Of a DNA stretch of 64,000 bases, positions 36,293 to 46,468 are shown piece by piece. Both the position numbers and the translations under genes were made by a program. Within the stretch, counting starts at the first letter, position 1. Each line of letters begins with the position of its first letter. The notes under the pieces were generated by a model. It ran no database searches. It had not been told where the DNA came from and worked only from the letters and a program-made list of their open reading frames with translations. This DNA is from Bryopsis sp. KO-2023 (taxonomy: Eukaryota > Chlorophyta > Ulvophyceae > Bryopsidales > Bryopsidaceae). The DNA lies in NCBI GenBank assembly GCA_030272585.1, contig BSYQ01000003.1, positions 1,054,001 to 1,118,000 on the forward strand, written 5' to 3'.

Positions 36293-37066
36293 ATGGTGGT
36301 CTTGGTGGTGGATCCAGGAGGGAGATCGTTTGATCCAGACTCTTCGGGCCGCTCGGCCCGCATACCCCCTGGGAAAACTGTGTTCTCACTGCTGGACAGG
36401 AAAAAATCTAGGAGGGCAAAAGTGACGGCAGGGAAAGCAGTCGAGCTGGAGACTTTCCACTCCGCGATGTCCTCGCAGTATTACACGTCGGCTTCCGAAA
36501 GCACAGACAGACCGCTGATCGAGGATCTGGACAGAGCGGATACCCTCCGGAGGTGACAGCATAAATCTGTAGTTTTTGGCTCATCATTTTCTGATTCTGG
36601 TTGGGAGGTGGGTCGGTGTTTTTTTGATGTTGATGGATGTTTCTTCAGGAGTGGGATTTGGACTCAGCAAGCGTCTGTATTTGAGCAAACTACCCATCCC
36701 TCCTTCGACTCTTCCCGCAACAGCAGCGGCTCGTCATCTTCTGTCCGAAAGAGCGCCGGCTCCCGGGACATGAGCTCCTACGTGGATTCCACCACCAATC
36801 TCAAATATGCACCTCCTGGGCAGAGCTTGGCTGTGGTGATCGAGCCTCGCAGACAAAGCCTCCCCGAAAGCTCCTCACCTGATCCTTATGGATTTGGGGT
36901 GCTTTCGGGGCAATTGGAGGGTTCTCAAGACCTCGATGCTGATGTGAAACGACATCCGAGGACCACCACCAGGTTCAAAGAGCTGGAAGCGATGGAACCT
37001 GACGAGGATTTTGCCGAGGAGCTGCTGGAAATGAAAAAAAGGATGAATCGTCCTGCCCGAGTTTGA
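36293..37066 (+). CDS. Ser-rich orphan protein
   Basis: Exons 36293-36552 and 36649-37066, phase 2 join (donor GTGACA, acceptor TTCTTCAG), 225 residues. An in-frame TGA precedes ATG 36293. An overlapping upstream ATG (36281) opens a short frame that stops inside exon 1 and could act as a translational uORF. The protein is hydrophilic: Gly/Asp/Pro-rich start, a basic patch (RKKSRRAKV), Ser/Tyr-rich stretches (SSQYYTSASES, RNSSGSSSSVRKS), and an acidic-basic C-terminal helix (FAEELLEMKKRMNRPARV). Nothing identifies a family and most of it is probably disordered, with many possible phosphosites. It follows the receptor kinase by 1.2 kb on the same strand, but no functional link can be shown. Confidence 0.65.
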
Positions 37067-38321
37067 AATGACCTGCCTACCTTCTCACAGTTTTGAATTG
37101 TAAGACTCAGAAACAATGAAGAGTATGTTTCGGCTCGGAAAGATGTCAACTTTTGGGATTTTGATGGTTGAAACGAGGAGATGATTGCTTTTTCTTTTCT
37201 TCTTTTTGTTTTCTTTTTTTTTTCAGAAGGGGTGTTGTATTCTATTCCAAATTTCCATTCGGATGGGCTGGGGTGGAATTAAAAAAAAGGCAAGGAGAAG
37301 AAGAAGAAAGAAAAAGAAAACAAGTGTGTATGTGTATGTATCCTGACTTGTTTTGGATTTTTTTTTTTTCCTCTTTTAAAGGGTCCAGAGCAACACGAAA
37401 TTGGGAAAAAGAAAAAAAAAAAGAAATCTAATGCAAACCGGAACAAACCACCGGAAAAAAAAAAGAAAAGGAGTATAAAATATGGGGATTTTATCTTGTG
37501 GCGTTTTGCTGATATATTATTAACAAGTATGGTGGGGGCAGGGAATGTGTTTTTGTTTTGTTTTATATATTACTCTAAATTTCGGTAAAGGAATCTGCAG
37601 CGAAAGAAAAAAAAAAAGCAAATGAATACTGAACGGCGATACGTGAGGAACTTATGAAATGGGGGAAATGGATTGAGAAAACATTTAGGGCTCGAATGCA
37701 AGTTGGGGCAAATTTGAATGCATGTATTTTCTCAGTTTGTGTGAAGTATCTAGGTGTCGTGTTCGCATATTGGATTTGACAGCCACCCAGAATTTGGAGG
37801 GGAAAAAAAAAGTTTCGTCATCCAATTCTTGAAAGGGAATGTATGGGTGTTTTTTTTTTTTTTTCAAAAAAAGGGAAAGAAAACAAAGAACAAAATGGAT
37901 TTTTTTTTTTTGAGAATGGGGCAAAGAATGAAAAATGGGCTATGCCTCAAAGATGCGTTCGGTTTTGCTTGCAGGGTTAGTTCCTGGGGTTTGAATCTTG
38001 CTGAGCAGTTGTAACGATGCGCACTTTCTGTCATATTCTTAGACAGCAAGCATTTTGGGGCTATTTTTAGTTTTCTCCCTGCTATATTTTAGGAATTTGC
38101 ATCCTCGGAGGTTTGGCAATCGAATCCAAGTCTCGTGTGGGGTGCACCTACAGTTGGGCACGTGATTTGAATAAGCGATTTCACTGAGGGCAGCTGACGT
38201 TGGATGCTTTTGATCTAGAGTTTGCGCAGGCCCTCTCATGTGTGTGTGTTTGTATTGAGTGCCTGTGATCGTGTGCTATTGGCGTTGTGTGGTGGATGGA
38301 TAATGTAATGGTGTACAAAGG
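37067..38321. other. Intergenic, no gene seen
   Basis: T/G-rich DNA with A and T homopolymers; frames at 37168-37431 and 37754-38014 are homopolymer-driven. It holds the 3' UTR of the Ser-rich orphan and the promoter of the next gene. Confidence 0.45.
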
Positions 38322-39330
38322 ATGGAGAACCCAGTTGGAGACGAGGGTCAGTTTACAGAAACTGACTCATTTGGGAGGGAGGACGTGTTTTGGCATTGAC
38401 CGTTTTGACTTTTCCGAAGAGTAGAAAGAGGTCTAGCAAGAGCGTGGGAAGGTGGGCACCTCCCGCGGCCTTCAACACCTCGACAAAAACACAACGAAAA
38501 TTTGAAACACCCACTCAACCATCCTTGCCCACTCCCACATTCCAATGCTGACCCCTCCATTTTTCCTCCTTCAATCTTGATCCTCAAAAAGGTCATATTT
38601 TCAGAGCTGGCACCATTTCAAAGATGATCCAGAATCCACACTGGGAGAACTGGTGCAAGAGAGAGTTCCTGACGGCGATGCGAGCGAAAGGGAAACTCGA
38701 AAAACCGACAGGAGAAGCAATCCAGAAAAAGGTACCAATCAAGAAATCCCAAAATCGCCCATTGTGCTCAGATCACCCCACACATTTCACACACACGTGT
38801 TTTAGGCGTGTACAGTTCCGCCGCCGCTACTTTGATTGTTTTTTCTATCCTTGGAAACAAAGCAAAAATCGTCAGATTCGTCCGTTCGAACTCCAATTAT
38901 ACTCAGGGTATGAACATCAAAACAAGCAACAATCTCAATTGGGTGCTCTCAATTCTTGAAACATTGCAGTGTTCAGGAAAACGCCTACCACCACACCATT
39001 GAGCGAGTTTTCCCGCCGCCTCTCCTGGGTGAAGATGGGCTGATCCTTGAGGCGCAGAAATTTTTGCGAGAAGATCCCAGCCTCCCCCCGAAAACCGGTG
39101 CCACCCGAAAGAGCAACCGTGCGATTTTGAAGGTGAGCCGAAACACGACCAGTTTGCAGAAACAGCACGTGTGTTTTCCTGTAAGCAGAACTTGACGTCT
39201 TTCTGTGCTTTATTGTTTTCTTTCGACCCTGCAGAAACAAATCGCCAGGATTGAAGACCAATTCCTCACTGAACGCTCGGAACGGATACGACTGGAGGCC
39301 GAACTTCACCAGCTTAGATCTCGGAAATAA
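38322..39330 (+). CDS. Small coiled-coil orphan protein
   Basis: Proposed exons 38322-38346, 38607-38731, 38977-39132, 39235-39330; 133 residues, phases 1,0,0. The three later exons have good borders (donors GTACCA and GTGAGC; acceptors TTCAG and CTGCAG) and read continuously: NPHWENWCKREFLTAMRAKG, ENAYHHTIERVFPPPLLGED, then a Lys/Arg linker and a C-terminal coiled coil (IARIEDQFLTERSERIRLEA). The first exon (MENPVGDE) rests on donor GTCAGT and a GAG acceptor. Otherwise translation may start at ATG 38624. I do not recognise a family. The compact all-helical tail and the Trp/His-rich start suggest a subunit or adaptor of a complex, for example flagellar or centriolar, but this is speculation. 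Confidence 0.6.
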
Positions 39331-39516
39331 AAGGGTTGTCAGAAGTCGGAGGCAAACGTTTTGGAACACCATTTTTATCAGCAACTCTTTATGACCACTT
39401 CCATCACTGAACAACAGGAAGACCCAACTCCCAACACAATTCCAGCCCTTCGCTTCAATTCACCCATTCTGTTTCTTGCGGTCGCTCGCTCAAAACTTCG
39501 AGCAACTCTTTTAAAA

Positions 39517-39540
39517 GATCACTGTAAATTTACAGTGATC
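39517..39540. repeat. 24-bp perfect palindrome
   Basis: GATCACTGTAAA is followed immediately by its reverse complement TTTACAGTGATC, with no spacer. It lies about 190 bp after the stop codon of the coiled-coil orphan. It could be a dimeric protein-binding site, a hairpin in the 3' UTR, or a remnant of an inverted repeat. Confidence 0.9.
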
Positions 39541-39765
39541 GCGAAAGAAATGAACAACACTGAACACCAACAACAGTTGACAAATAGTTTTCAGTATTAT
39601 CAAAACGAAAAAAAGCCTGTGGGCTCTTAGGCGCAAGTTTACACGAAAGGGATGAGATCATTGAAACTAACAAAAGTTAGCAACTGTTTCCCCACAAGTA
39701 TGAACTCAAACTTCGAAGCTGCAAAAAACACAGCGAAAAGGTTGGCGGCATAACTTACGTCCCTG

Positions 39766-39800
39766 CAACAAACAAACAACAAACAAACAACAAACAAACA
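39766..39800 (+). repeat. AAC/AAAC tandem repeat
   Basis: Roughly three copies of an 11-base unit, CAACAAACAAA, in non-coding DNA. Confidence 0.8.
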
Positions 39801-40297
39801 TCAATTACATTGTGTAGGAGAGACATTCTCCTATTACAAGGATCAGTAAAAAACCAAATAATCCCTGCAACAATCGTGTGCTTGGAGATACGATTGCATC
39901 CGACTCCGCATTGATGCTCTTGACAGATCAAAATTGATTAATAATGATTTTTAATGGGAAGTGCGGAAAAGAATGTGAATGATCGAGAGAGAACTCCACA
40001 CTGCATTGTACTGGTCAGTACAGCCAGTCCTCAAAATAGAGTGTGCAATACACACCCGCCCAACATCTGGTACAAGGGTTCCACTGTGTTCAATCGTTGG
40101 GTGCTGTAAAACGGGCAGTACTTCCGTCAAACACTTCAACTTCTCCACCTCGTTGTACGTTTGATAAGACTCTCACAACTCTGAACCTCAGTAGGAAAGG
40201 TACAAAACCGAGCGCATCGATAGAATGTTCGGCCAAACATCGACAACGCTCTGGACTCAGAAGCCTGATCAATCCCAGTTCCACTTTCGTGCAAAAA

Positions 40298-41711
40298 ATG
40301 CGGGCAACTTTTCTCGCCGTGGCAGTGTTGGCCTTGCTTGCGCTGGGGTCCGATGCGCAGGAGTTGAAAGGGTGGGCGTATGTACATAAGCTCGGACCAA
40401 ATTTGATCAACCACCCGACGCGGGTGGCTTATCTGGAATGATTGCGTAGCGAATTATGGGCTCAACGCATTTCCTGTGTTGCAGGTTCAAGAAATTTCCG
40501 GTTCCCGTTCCCGGTCCGCCATTCGGCAAGAAGGATTGCTCCTTGGGCGCTTCGCCACAAGTAAGATTCACATGGGGAATTGTCTTCGAGCCGCAGCTGG
40601 GTTTTTTTCCTTGGGGTTTCACTTCACATTCAGATCAAAACATCAAAAATTGGAGTGCGCCGTTCCTGCAGGTCAAGTGCAGCAACAACTTGGATTGCTT
40701 GACGTCTTGTCGCTCGGATAAGTTCGAGTGTATTGGATGCCCCGCATGCCCCGATTCGGTAGGAATCGATGGTACCTGTGTTCCCAAAGGAACGCTTGCA
40801 GTCCTGTGCAAAAAGCCTTCCTTTGACGATCCAGGGTGCAAGCCGCCAACGCCTCAGCCCCCAACTCCTCAGTGCACCAGCAAGGATAGTAAGGTGAAAA
40901 ATAGGTGGCCCCTTGTTAAGATCATTCCATTCTCTGTTAGTCATTTGACAGCACCGTTATCCTCCTCCTCCTGCTGATTAAGGTCTGAATCTTGGTTTCG
41001 GTGGTGGATCTTTCACAGAAGTGCCTGAGCGATGAGCAGTGCAAGAGCCAATGTGGCGACGGTTTCGAGTGCAAGAAGTGTCCTCCCAATGGCTGCCCTG
41101 GCCGGGAGGTTGGCACCTGCTTGAGGAAAGAAGAACTCATTGCTTGCACTCAGGAAATATGCTCCATTCCGCCACTTGTTACACCAACTCTTCCGACTGT
41201 TCCCCCCACTGTGCCTCCGACTGTTCCTCCTACGGTTCCACCAACTGTTCCCCCCACTGTGCCTCCTACTGTGCCTCCGACAGTTCCCCCTACTGTGCCA
41301 CCGACTGTGCCACCACCACGCCCTAAATGCGAGGTGTGCTTTGAACTTCACATCTTTCTGTGTGCTCTTCACTTCAGTCTAATGCACTCAGTGTTTGGTT
41401 CAGTGTTTGGTTGTGAAGGAATATTTGGGTTGTCATTGAGTTGCCGACATGTTTGATGATTAACCCTGGACTTTGGTTTTATCTTGCAGAGGGGTGGCTG
41501 CAGCGGTGAGCTCTGCGTTGATTCTGCAGCCGGGCCAATTGCTTCGCCATGCATTTTCAAGCCTGAGTTTGCTTGCTTCCGGGATGCTCAGTGTGGAAAC
41601 TTTGGACCAGGGGGTAAGTGTGGCTTCAAGCAAACCCTGGAGCTGAGGAAGTGCCTGTTCGTGAAGAGGAACAAGTCGACTACTGCAGTTAAGGGTTCGG
41701 ATGATGACTAA
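40298..41711 (+). CDS. Secreted Cys-rich protein with (TVPP)n hydroxyproline-type repeats
   Basis: Exons 40298-40371, 40485-40560, 40672-40893, 41019-41333, 41490-41711; 302 residues, phases 2,0,0,0. Signal peptide MRATFLAVAVLALLALGSDA. The mature protein carries Cys-rich modules with repeated patterns (CLTSCRSDKFECIGCPACP and CKSQCGDGFECKKCPPNGCP), a PPTPQ linker, then about ten TVPP units near residues 180-225, and a third Cys-rich module (CVDSAAGPIASPC, CRSD-like FRDAQCGNFGPGGKC). The repeats look like extensin or pherophorin-type glycosylation targets, so it is probably a cell-wall or matrix glycoprotein. The Cys modules look internally duplicated, one per exon group. The repeat number may vary between individuals. 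A TTTGAATAAAATG signal follows about 35 bp after the stop. The exact family is not recognised. Confidence 0.85.
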
Positions 41712-43771
41712 GGGTGCCTGGTGGTTGATGCTCAGCATGATGCGTTTTGAATAAAATGAATGGGATGTTGATTATAAACATGACCAGGCTGTTTTTGATG
41801 CAAAAGATTTTGTCGTGGAAGGCTTTGGTTTGCCTGACATGGAATAAAGTTTATCTAGAGGAGAATAAAGTTTGATGTTTGAAAGCTTATTTAGAGCGTC
41901 AGTACTTTGCAAATTCGCGATTTTGATGTATACAGAATAGAAGCGTCATGCAAAAATGTAATTTCATGTAATAATTGCATTTTTGAGGTGGCTTTTCTTC
42001 AGTGGCTTGTTTCCTTCTAGTCCTATTGTGCAGTTGAACGAACAACAACGAAAAAGTTATGCATGTGCAGATCGGAAATCTTATGATCAAAAACCGAGTT
42101 CAAAACTGACTTTTGAATTGGAGGCCAAACTGGCTTGAGCTTTATTCATAAGAAATTGACGGAAAAACAACTATATATAAACACTCACATCTTCTGATCT
42201 GACTGATCACAACAAGACCTTGTGTTGGAAAAAGCATGTTAGATGGAAGAACATTCGAATATCTGATTGACTAGTGTGACATCCCAATGAACAGTTACAT
42301 TAATAGAGTGATATTCAGCCCATGCTGCAGGTCAGCTGGGTAGGACAACAGGTGGCAGAACAGTAAGAATAGGAACAGAAGTGGAATGGGGTGTGTCTTG
42401 AGACAGCACCAAGAAAGTCAGTGGGAACTTCAGAATAGGTTTTACTATAAGAATGGTAATAACACTGAATGTAATAATTTTGGGATACTCTGGAAATGCT
42501 ATCTCACAGCATTCGAAAAGACCCTGTATCCTCCCATCGGTTGACAGACCGCGACACCAGTATGGGATAAATGTGTTTGGTGGTGTTTCGAGTGTTTCTG
42601 CAAAAAAAAACAAACCAGCAGTGCAGTATTTCTCAAATGGCCGACATTTGCTAAACGTGCAGGGTATGAAAAGTATGGCAGAGCATCTGTGGGGCCATCT
42701 CAGTGGAATGTGCAATGTTCTAGATGCAAACAAGCAAACATCAAATAGCATTGTGGAGGAGAATTGCCACTTGTTCTGCATACAGTGTAGATAGATGGTT
42801 TGTGGTGAGCAGAAGGGGGGGGGGGAGGAATTCGAATAGGCATGTGGCAAAGAGCTAGGTTTGGGACTCCTAGCAGCCTGGAGTTGTTAGATGCATTTGA
42901 AATGATAAAAATTTATGGAAATTGTAACATTGGTGGATGGGAATGCTTGTCAATGCAATTAAAAAAATCCGTTCGTTTCGTGATGTTGCAATGATTTGAT
43001 CGGGATTTTTTTTTTCGAAAAACAGAGAAACAAACAAGCGATTTATATTGAATTCTTTCAAGAAACCAGCCAGACAAAATTAGTGTTCCGACATGAGGAA
43101 ACATGTGTCACAACATGAGGAAACCGACGTCAAATACGCATTTGGGGTTTTGGAAAAACGGAAAAAGACCCAGATGCATGCATCTATTCTTCTTTCTTTC
43201 TTTCTACACACATAATTGGTCATCCAGATTTTTGCAAGAAAGCAAAATCCAAGAACTGCCCTGCATTTGATTTGGTATCAGATGAGAAACTGAAGGAAAG
43301 ATGCTGATAATTACAATTCATGATGTTGTTGTCTTTACCAACTGGATGTGATTTAAAAAAAATTTATTGAGACTGGATTTTGTGCAATATTTTTGTCTCC
43401 TTTTCGAACGGAAACCTCACGAGACGCTTTGAACAGGAATTGTGGCTGACGAAAAAGGGATTGGCCCACCAAAAAAGAATTAACGAATGAAGAACTCTTC
43501 TCTAGTTTTCAATTCGTCTTTTTGCAGACTATTTCTGCACATGTTCATTGGTGTGAATTTCATATGTTTTGGATTTTCAGGGGAAAATAGCTTGCGGGTG
43601 TGCCCTCGTTAAACCGTCAGGCTTCCTTCTGCTGCCAAGTGGTGGGGGCACCAATTGCTATTGTTTGGTGATCAGTCCGGCTTTCTTAAACCAAAGCATT
43701 TTGAGTTGTGCCTGTTTGTGTGTTACGGAACGTGCAAAGTGCAAGTAAAACAGCGTAACGCCCCAGGAGGT
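41712..43771. other. Intergenic, weak open frames only
   Basis: The left part is the 3' UTR of the TVPP gene. Opposite frames at 42453-42794 (plus) and 42850-42332 (minus) overlap. The plus one has a faint resemblance to the DDE region of Tc1-type transposases (INVFGGVSS followed by FSNGRHLLNVQ), too weak to call. Nothing else stands out. Confidence 0.35.
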
Positions 43772-44583
43772 TTACTTCCACAGCAATCCTGCGTTCTCTG
43801 GACTCCGAGGAGCTAGCCAGCTAGCGTTTGTACTGGAAGAATAAATCTCGCCACTCGTTCTTTTCGAGAACTCTCCCTGCGCACGTTGCTCGTTAGTAAC
43901 TCCATTAGGACGTCGCCAGGCGCGCCTTTGGTTTCCTCGTTTATCTGTTGAAAAACATGCCTTTTCCAAAGCTTGAGCACGCTGAAGTCGCTCTGCCTCG
44001 ACCTGTGGCAAGAAAGAACGGCGGCGCGGCTACTTGCTGCAAGTTCGACTCCCGCACGCTCTTACCGCCAGAAAAAAGAAGTTGAGGTGAACTTACAGGA
44101 ACTCTCTAACCGTAGCGCAATGTCACTACTTACCAGCGAGACGGCTTGGGTTTTTTTTGGAAAGCGAGTTTGAATAATCGATCTGCGGATCGCGAAAGTC
44201 AGGAATCCCGATGTCACGTATCAGAGTGTCAGGATTTTTGGATGTATGTGATGATGAATGAAAATGAATGTTCCAATGTCCAGGACTTGAATGTGTCACG
44301 AACCTCTGCCAAAAAAACAAAAAGCAACCAGGATGGCCGTTGCAGCTCGTACCAAAACAGGGTCTCCTGACGATAAGTCGATCCTGACGCCTTTGAGGAT
44401 AAAGTCCACAGATAACCGGTCAGCACAAGAGGCTGCATAACTTGGAGGTGAGAAATACTGTCCATCTTTGTTTTCAAGAATATCAGGTTCTTTTTGTAAG
44501 AAGCCATGCAAATCTTTGCATACTTTCTTCTTTTTGGGGGGCATTGGATGCCCCCAGTGTAGTTTGTAAGGAATTGAATCCAT
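43772..44583 (-). CDS. Possible gene of unknown function (exon phases not fully resolved)
   Basis: Three open blocks on the minus strand look protein-like. Block 1, 44583-44353, starts MDSIPYKLHWGHPMPPKKKK and ends at donor GTACGA. Block 2, 44305-44134, follows a strong acceptor (long T tract then GGCAG), reads RFVTHSSPGHWNIHFHSSSH and contains DTLIRDIGIPDFRDPQ, with donor GTAAGT. Block 3, 44002-43772, follows acceptor TTGCCACAG, begins VEAERLQRAQALEKA and ends at a stop. The block 1-2 join is in phase, but only about 47 bp of intron would separate them. The block 2-3 join is out of phase: the donor leaves one base, while block 3 reads from phase 0. In the phase that fits, block 3 would stop after about 20 residues. 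No family is recognised. A pseudogene, a missed small exon or a false model are all possible. Confidence 0.35.
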
Positions 44584-44800
44584 GTCAATCAAACAGGGGA
44601 GCAATTTTTATTTTTTTTTACTTTGTTGCTCACTTTTTTTGCGTCCGAAAGCCTCATGTAACTAACTAACCATCAACAAGATGAGCTGCCAGAAAGTTAT
44701 CACTGTCATTTTCTTTGTTGTTCGTGACATTGTCCTGGGTCTCAGATTTGGGGTTAATAATTTTAACATTTGTATTGTTTTTTGTTTTTTTTCTTTGTAG

Positions 44801-45081
44801 AGAGAGAAACAGTTGGATGCTCGCGAGCAGAAGCTTAAGAGCGACCTGAAAGAACTTCTGCAACAAGAACTCAACCAACGAAAGGTAACATCTGATGACT
44901 TAAGGGTTAACTGATCTCTTTTAGAAGGCCAGCGACCTCCCTTTCGATTCGGATGTTCTGGTGGAATGAACATTAACGAGTTGTGACTTTGACATGATGA
45001 TTGGGCATCAGCAGCACCTGTTTCCTAACAAAAACCAAACTATTTTTTCTTGAATAGGTGAATGCTGATTCTAATGGGTAG
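44801..45081 (+). CDS. C-terminal exons of a possible coiled-coil protein
   Basis: Exon 44801-44884 lies between a strong acceptor (TTTCTTTGTAG) and donor GTAACA and encodes a charged helix (REKQLDAREQKLKSDLKELL and on to QRK). A short last exon, 45058-45081, adds VNADSNG and a stop. Upstream exons would have to share the region of the minus-strand blocks. A plus-strand candidate is ATG 43957 (MPFPKLEHAEVALPRPVARK), whose donor leaves a different phase, so the model is incomplete. It competes with the minus-strand interpretation of the same region. Confidence 0.35.
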
Positions 45082-45741
45082 GGCGGAGATGGTGGTACGA
45101 CCACAAGTGACCTTGATAAAGAAGAATCTTTCAGGACTGACGTATACTATTGAGAGGTAAGAGAGTGTGTGGAAGTCACATATGAGGTTTGATTAAGTTG
45201 TTTGACAAAACTCCTGTGCCATGAAATTCAGACTAAGGTTGAAACACTTAGTCTGGAGAAGAAAACGTCGACGACACAGAAAAAGAAAAACAAACTGGGG
45301 AAAACTGAAGGAGAACACTGGTGAGGTATCGTGGGTGTGAACGACGGTGGCGACGTACGACACGTACGTATCAAATCATCACTTTGCGAACGCCCCCCCC
45401 CCCCTGAAAAGCGAAAAGATTCCGCCCCAATGAAGCACCCCCCAAAAAAATGAAAAGAAGATTGATTCGATATGTGGAAAAAATCATAGTGCAAATTGTA
45501 TGATGTCTTTGAAAAGAAACAAAAAAGAAAGTAAATGGTGAGGGTGCACTGTGATACGTGTGCTTTGTTCGGAGTGTCGCACTGGCCTGCGCAGCCTTTC
45601 TAGTTGATCGGGATAGTGGAGTAACTGGAAGGTGGGAACGTGGACTGTGGCGAGTGTCGTAGTTAGTTGATTGATTCGATGGGACTCATGTTGTTCATTA
45701 TTGTTGTTGATGATTGGATTGGCGGGCTATGTAAAGCCCAG

Positions 45742-45820
45742 TTGACACTTTGACTGTAATTTTACATCAATTACAATGTAATTGATGTTTGTTTGTTTGT
45801 TTTGACACTTTGACTGTAAT
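45742..45820. repeat. Palindrome framed by a 19-bp direct repeat
   Basis: TTGACACTTTGACTGTAAT occurs at 45742-45760 and again at 45802-45820. Between them, 45764-45788 is an inverted repeat with 12-bp perfect arms (ACATCAATTACA and TGTAATTGATGT) around one base, followed by TTTG repeats. It may be a regulatory element or a small foldback insertion with duplicated flank. Confidence 0.85.
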
Positions 45821-45960
45821 CTATTGATTTCTGGTTGTATTGTGTTGTCCAGAAATCTTTGTAGGTTCCCTGATGCACTCACCCAACCCCCTACCCAAAA
45901 GGATGTGGCAGGAAAAATTTTACGAGAGCTGTGGAATCATACAAATCAGAGTGTCGAAAA

Positions 45961-45985
45961 TGTGTGTGTGTGTGTGTGTGTGTGT
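45961..45985 (+). repeat. (TG)n microsatellite
   Basis: About twelve TG units in non-coding DNA. Confidence 0.9.
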
Positions 45986-46468
45986 CCAGTGCTGAGCTGT
46001 GTTTGAGACATAGGGCAATCCACCCCCCAAATTAATGTTTTTTTAAAACCGTTCGCATGCTTCAAACCACGAGGATCCCTTCTCCTTTGATCGTAAAACA
46101 TGAAGATGTGGAGGAAATCATATGTGGGCTGTTACATCGTGATTTTTTTCTTTTCCTGCACGCCAGACTCAGTCCAAGGCTTGGCGACTCAAGCGCAAGA
46201 ACACTCTCCTCAGAATACTCGAACTGAATTTTACGAGCACAGCATCTAATGTCTGAAAACTGAAATTGACCAACAACAATCCATCAGTTCTTGTTTTGTT
46301 CACTTGATTTTGGTATGAATTCCTGTTATGAGCACAGCCTTCTCTTATCAAAGCTTCCCCAAAAAATACCAATCGTCTGATGAAAAACACACATAAAAAT
46401 ACCCATGGATTTATAAATAAACAAATTCTGATCCATCTACACAAACCAAACCAAGCCAAAAATTCCAT

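Larger units (their letters stand above)
39331..40297. other. Intergenic with a palindrome and a CAAA-type repeat
   Basis: No coding exon is supported here. It holds a 24-bp perfect palindrome (39517-39540) and an AAC/AAAC tandem tract (39766-39800), listed separately. Confidence 0.5.
45082..46468. other. Intergenic with repeats, no gene seen
   Basis: It contains a 19-bp direct repeat flanking a 25-bp palindrome (45742-45820) and a (TG)n microsatellite (45961-45985). The right part is the 3' flank of the FG-GAP gene. Confidence 0.5.

Noticed and set aside
39766-39800. CRISPR-like array
   Set aside because: It is a plain short tandem repeat with no spacers, in a eukaryotic genome.
42332-42850. 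172-codon minus frame and a 113-codon plus frame overlapping it
   Set aside because: The hint of a Tc1-type DDE region on the plus strand is too weak, and no terminal repeats were found nearby.
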